Assembly (NCBI GenBank): GCA_913009745.1
Contig: CAJVWL010000015.1
Span: 1 to 8,508 of the forward strand
DNA length: 8,508 nucleotides
Origin: an uncultured bacterium
Lineage (GTDB): Bacteria > Patescibacteriota > Minisyncoccia > UBA6257 > Colwellbacteraceae
Direction of reading: 5' to 3'
Shown: one piece after another, positions 6,785-8,508 of the stretch
Position numbering within the stretch: position 1 is the stretch's first letter
Layout of the letters: each line of letters starts with the position of its first letter
Program-made: the position numbers and the translations under genes
Notes under the pieces: model-generated
Told to the model about the DNA's origin: nothing
The model's input: the letters and a program-made list of their open reading frames with translations, nothing else
Databases searched by the model: none

Positions 6785-6812
6785 TTGACTTGGGTTTATT
6801 ATTTATTAAGAT
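6785..6812 (+). promoter_or_regulatory. Candidate dnaA promoter, apparently leaderless
   Basis: TTGACT at 6785-6790 (5 of 6 to the -35), a 16-base spacer, then TAAGAT at 6807-6812 (4 of 6, but fitting the TANNNT core). The expected start of transcription, 7 bases on, is 6819, the A of the dnaA ATG. No Shine-Dalgarno precedes that ATG, which agrees with a leaderless mRNA. A TATTAT at 6797-6802 is an alternative -10 but lacks a well-spaced -35. Confidence 0.4.
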
Positions 6813-6818
6813 TACACC

Positions 6819-8189
6819 ATGAACGATAAAGAAGAGCTTTGGCTATCCGTTTTGTCGGAACTAGAACTTCATGTATCAAAACCAAACTTCCTAACATGGT
6901 TAAAAAATAGCCGGTTAATAGAAAATCAAGATGGAGTTGCTCTTGTTGCTCTTCCAAACAACTTTGCGAAAGAGTGGGTTGAGGTAAAATACAACAAATT
7001 AATTCTCGGCTCAATACGCAATATAAACCGTGAAACTAAGAGGGTTGAGTATGTTGTAGAGGGTAGTCTATCAAAGCCAAGCACACAGCAGGCGAGAACA
7101 AGGGTTGCCACTGATGCGCCGTCGGGACAACTTGCCTTCCAAGAAATGCGCGTTAACCCGAAAACAAATCTAAATCCCCGCTATATATTAAACTCCTTTG
7201 TTGTTGGGTCGTTTAACGAGCTCGCCCACTCCGCGATTTCTGCGGTTATAGAAAGCGTGGGAACTAGATATAATCCTCTTTTTGTATACGGAGGGGTTGG
7301 GCTTGGAAAAACACACCTCATACAGGCCGCTGGGAATGAAATATATACACGGTATGGAGGCAATGTGCAGGTTAAATACGTAACCTCAGAAAAATTTACA
7401 AATGATATTGTGTGGGCAATTAGAAACAAAAGGACGGAGGAAATTAAACAGGTGTACAGAAACACAGACGTTCTTATAGTAGACGATATTCAGTTTATAG
7501 GCGGAAAAGAAAGAACAGAAGAGGAATTTTTTCATACATTTAATACCCTACACGAGAATAATAAACAAATTATTATATCTTCGGATAGACCTCCTCGCGC
7601 AATACCAACACTTGAAGAAAGGCTTCGCTCTCGTTTTGAGGGGGGGATGATTGTAGATATTAATTTCCCCGACTACGAAACACGTCTTGCTATAATTAAA
7701 ACAAAGCTTCAAGAAAAAGGGGTTTTTATGGAAGATGATATTATTGATTTAATTGCTAGAAAATTCCAAAAGAATATCCGTGAAATTGAAGGAATATTAA
7801 ATAAACTCTTATTTTATCAAACCACCTATAAAAAGCCTCTTGATTTATCTACCTCTGAAAGGATTGTTTCTGACGCAACACAGCAGTCCGCCGTTAGGGT
7901 TGGGCCCGGCCAAATCGTTAAAGCTGTTTCTTCTTTTTTTGAGGTGTCTATAGGGGACCTACTTGGACGAGCGAGAAACAAGGAGTTTGTTGAACCAAGA
8001 CAAATAGTAATGTTTCTTTTTAGGGATATTCTTAAAATGTCTTATCCGGATATCGCAAGTCGAGTAGGAAAAAGAGACCACACAACAGCAATATACGCAT
8101 ATAAAAAAATAGATAAAAACCTAAAAGAAGATCGTGACCTTAATCAAAAAATTCTTATGATAAAAGAGGGGTTGAATAAGTCTGTGTAA
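6819..8189 (+). CDS. dnaA: Chromosomal replication initiator protein DnaA
   Basis: 456 residues, normal length, all four domains. Domain I (about 1-75) includes FLTWLKNSRL; a short polar domain II runs to about 115; the AAA+ domain begins at LNPRYILNSFVVGSFNELAH. Walker A is GGVGLGKT (158-165), Walker B is VLIVDDIQF (D222, D223), and the RLRSRFEGG box holds the probable arginine finger R272. Domain IV has the DNA-binding signature VGKRDHTTAIYAYKKI (416-431), where R419, D420, H421 and T422 should read the DnaA box. It binds boxes at oriC, forms an ATP-dependent filament and opens the duplex for helicase loading. It is divergent from rpmH and followed by an origin-like spacer and dnaN. All key residues are intact. 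The start at 6819 gives a standard domain I and agrees with the proposed leaderless promoter. Confidence 0.97.
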   Translation: MNDKEELWLSVLSELELHVSKPNFLTWLKNSRLIENQDGVALVALPNNFAKEWVEVKYNKLILGSIRNINRETKRVEYVVEGSLSKPSTQQARTRVATDAPSGQLAFQEMRVNPKTNLNPRYILNSFVVGSFNELAHSAISAVIESVGTRYNPLFVYGGVGLGKTHLIQAAGNEIYTRYGGNVQVKYVTSEKFTNDIVWAIRNKRTEEIKQVYRNTDVLIVDDIQFIGGKERTEEEFFHTFNTLHENNKQIIISSDRPPRAIPTLEERLRSRFEGGMIVDINFPDYETRLAIIKTKLQEKGVFMEDDIIDLIARKFQKNIREIEGILNKLLFYQTTYKKPLDLSTSERIVSDATQQSAVRVGPGQIVKAVSSFFEVSIGDLLGRARNKEFVEPRQIVMFLFRDILKMSYPDIASRVGKRDHTTAIYAYKKIDKNLKEDRDLNQKILMIKEGLNKSV

Positions 8190-8191
8190 AA
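8183..8191 (-). promoter_or_regulatory. DnaA box-like site overlapping the dnaA stop codon
   Basis: TTTTACACA on the - strand differs from TTATNCACA at one position. It overlaps the dnaA stop codon and opens the origin-like spacer. Confidence 0.4.
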
Positions 8192-8196
8192 TCTGT

Positions 8197-8217
8197 GTTG
8201 TTCCTCTGGACTACAAC
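8197..8217 (+). other. Hairpin just after dnaA, no T-tract
   Basis: GTTGT-TCC pairs with GGA-ACAAC around a TCT loop, with a 2-base CT bulge on the 3' side: 8 base pairs, starting 8 bases after the dnaA stop. The following bases are A-rich, so it is not a standard intrinsic terminator on the + strand, nor on the - strand. It may weakly end or stabilise the dnaA transcript. Confidence 0.25.
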
Positions 8218-8289
8218 CAATAAACACAAAGTAGAGAAAAATAAATCCACATGTTATTCATTGAGCCCAACCAAAACTTATTAACTGGA

Positions 8290-8298
8290 TGTTATAAT
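8290..8298 (+). promoter_or_regulatory. Candidate dnaN promoter (extended -10)
   Basis: TGTTATAAT is a perfect TGNTATAAT extended -10; no good -35 lies 16-18 bases upstream, which an extended -10 can tolerate. Transcription would start near 8305 and run through the proposed DnaA box and unwinding element before reaching dnaN at 8414. Confidence 0.4.
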
Positions 8299-8342
8299 TC
8301 TAATTGTCCACTTTCCCTTGTCCTGTATTGTGTTACAAAAAA

Positions 8343-8351
8343 TCATCCACA
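8343..8351 (+). promoter_or_regulatory. DnaA box next to the unwinding element
   Basis: TCATCCACA differs from TTATCCACA at one position. It is the best + strand box in the spacer and sits 11 bases before the trio-like series, where a DnaA filament would be expected to start. Confidence 0.5.
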
Positions 8352-8362
8352 GAAAACAACAT

Positions 8363-8380
8363 ACACTACAACTAATACTA
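8363..8380 (+). other. DnaA-trio-like series
   Basis: Read in threes, the bases are ACA CTA CAA CTA ATA CTA, so the other strand reads 3'-TGT GAT GTT GAT TAT GAT-5'. Three triplets are perfect GAT trios and a fourth keeps the central A. Such trios, described from Bacillus subtilis, bind the DnaA filament on single-stranded DNA next to the opening site. Position between a box and an A/T stretch fits; the imperfect triplets limit confidence. Confidence 0.4.
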
Positions 8381-8396
8381 TTTAATTTAATTTAAA
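8379..8396. repeat. AT-only stretch with TTTAA x3 (candidate DNA unwinding element)
   Basis: Eighteen consecutive A/T bases containing three tandem TTTAA units (8381-8385, 8386-8390, 8391-8395). Only short interruptions follow before dnaN. Its low stability and its place directly after the trio-like series suggest the initial melting site. Confidence 0.5.
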
Positions 8397-8413
8397 CTAA
8401 ACAATTATAATAG

Positions 8414-8508
8414 ATGAAGTTAATAATTTTAAAAAACAACCTAAAAGATGGTCTTGATATTATAAGGGGAGCTACTGGGTCAAACCTTAATTTGCCGATA
8501 CTAGGAAA
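8414..8508 (+). CDS. dnaN: DNA polymerase III sliding clamp, beta subunit (3' truncated by window edge)
   Basis: Only the first 31 codons are present, beginning MKLIILKNNLKDGLDIIRGA and continuing to NLNLPILG. This matches the N-terminus of the beta clamp (usual form MKF-x-V-x-KE-x-L-x-x-x-L, then NLPIL), and the gene follows dnaA at the usual place. The clamp encircles DNA and tethers the replicative polymerase. The ATG has no Shine-Dalgarno. A TATAAT at 8406-8411 lies too close to the ATG to be its own -10; the extended -10 at 8290 is the more likely promoter. Confidence 0.9.
   Translation, partial: MKLIILKNNLKDGLDIIRGATGSNLNLPILG

Larger units (their letters stand above)
8190..8413. other. 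Putative oriC (dnaA-dnaN spacer)
   Basis: 224 AT-rich bases without a gene between dnaA and dnaN, the commonest place for a bacterial origin. From left to right: a hairpin (8197-8217), CACA-core sites with two mismatches to the DnaA box (8220-8228, 8243-8251, 8304-8312), an extended -10 for dnaN (8290-8298), a one-mismatch box (8343-8351), a trio-like series (8363-8380) and a pure A/T stretch (8379-8396). The order box, trio, AT-rich element, dnaN matches the Bacillus subtilis unwinding region. No origin mapping is possible from sequence alone. Confidence 0.7.

Noticed and set aside
8406..8411. Perfect TATAAT just before dnaN as its -10
   Set aside because: It ends 2 bases before the ATG, so transcription would start inside the gene, and no -35 is found at 16-18 bases. 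More likely part of the AT-rich origin.

Overview
The window looks like the replication-origin region of a Candidate Phyla Radiation bacterium (Patescibacteria, probably a Parcubacteria-type lineage). Three things point there: the compact rpmH-dnaA-dnaN core with short versions of YidC, RnpA and Jag; the PrgI/VirB4-like pair preceded by a long cytoplasmic protein with a disordered tail, a combination I associate with CPR genomes; and the near absence of Shine-Dalgarno sequences. The lineage call is inferred from protein character and gene order, not from a marker tree.

Left half (2-5048, all + strand): a tight run of five genes. These are the 3' end of an unrecognised charged protein, a 470-residue protein with a helical module and a long low-complexity tail, a PrgI-family two-helix membrane protein, a VirB4/TraC-type ATPase with intact Walker motifs, and a 109-residue hydrophobic protein that starts immediately after the VirB4 stop. 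Spacings of 0 to 27 bases suggest one operon. Together they resemble part of a type IV secretion or conjugation-like machine: membrane subunit, energising ATPase and accessory proteins.

Middle (5054-6688, all - strand): rpmH, rnpA, yidC and jag, the classical origin-proximal operon for ribosomal protein L34, the RNase P protein, the membrane insertase and a KH/R3H RNA-binding protein. It converges on the left operon with only 5 bases between stop codons.

Right part (6689-8508): the 130-base divergent rpmH/dnaA control region, dnaA, a 224-base AT-rich dnaA-dnaN spacer that looks like oriC (one-mismatch DnaA boxes, a DnaA-trio-like series, a TTTAA-repeat unwinding element), and the first 31 codons of dnaN. 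The rpmH promoter is strong (TTAACA, 17 bases, TATAAT) and has a perfect DnaA box inside its spacer. Both rpmH and dnaA appear to be transcribed with almost no 5' leader.

If replication starts in the dnaA-dnaN spacer, the rpmH operon is co-directional with its fork and the secretion-type operon is transcribed head-on. There is no tRNA, rRNA, CRISPR or insertion sequence that I can see, and no gene-free stretch over 300 bases. The most interesting items are the 470-residue protein with its short tail motifs, the small membrane protein, the DnaA box in the rpmH promoter, the trio/unwinding arrangement, and a Jag whose KH domain lacks GxxG.
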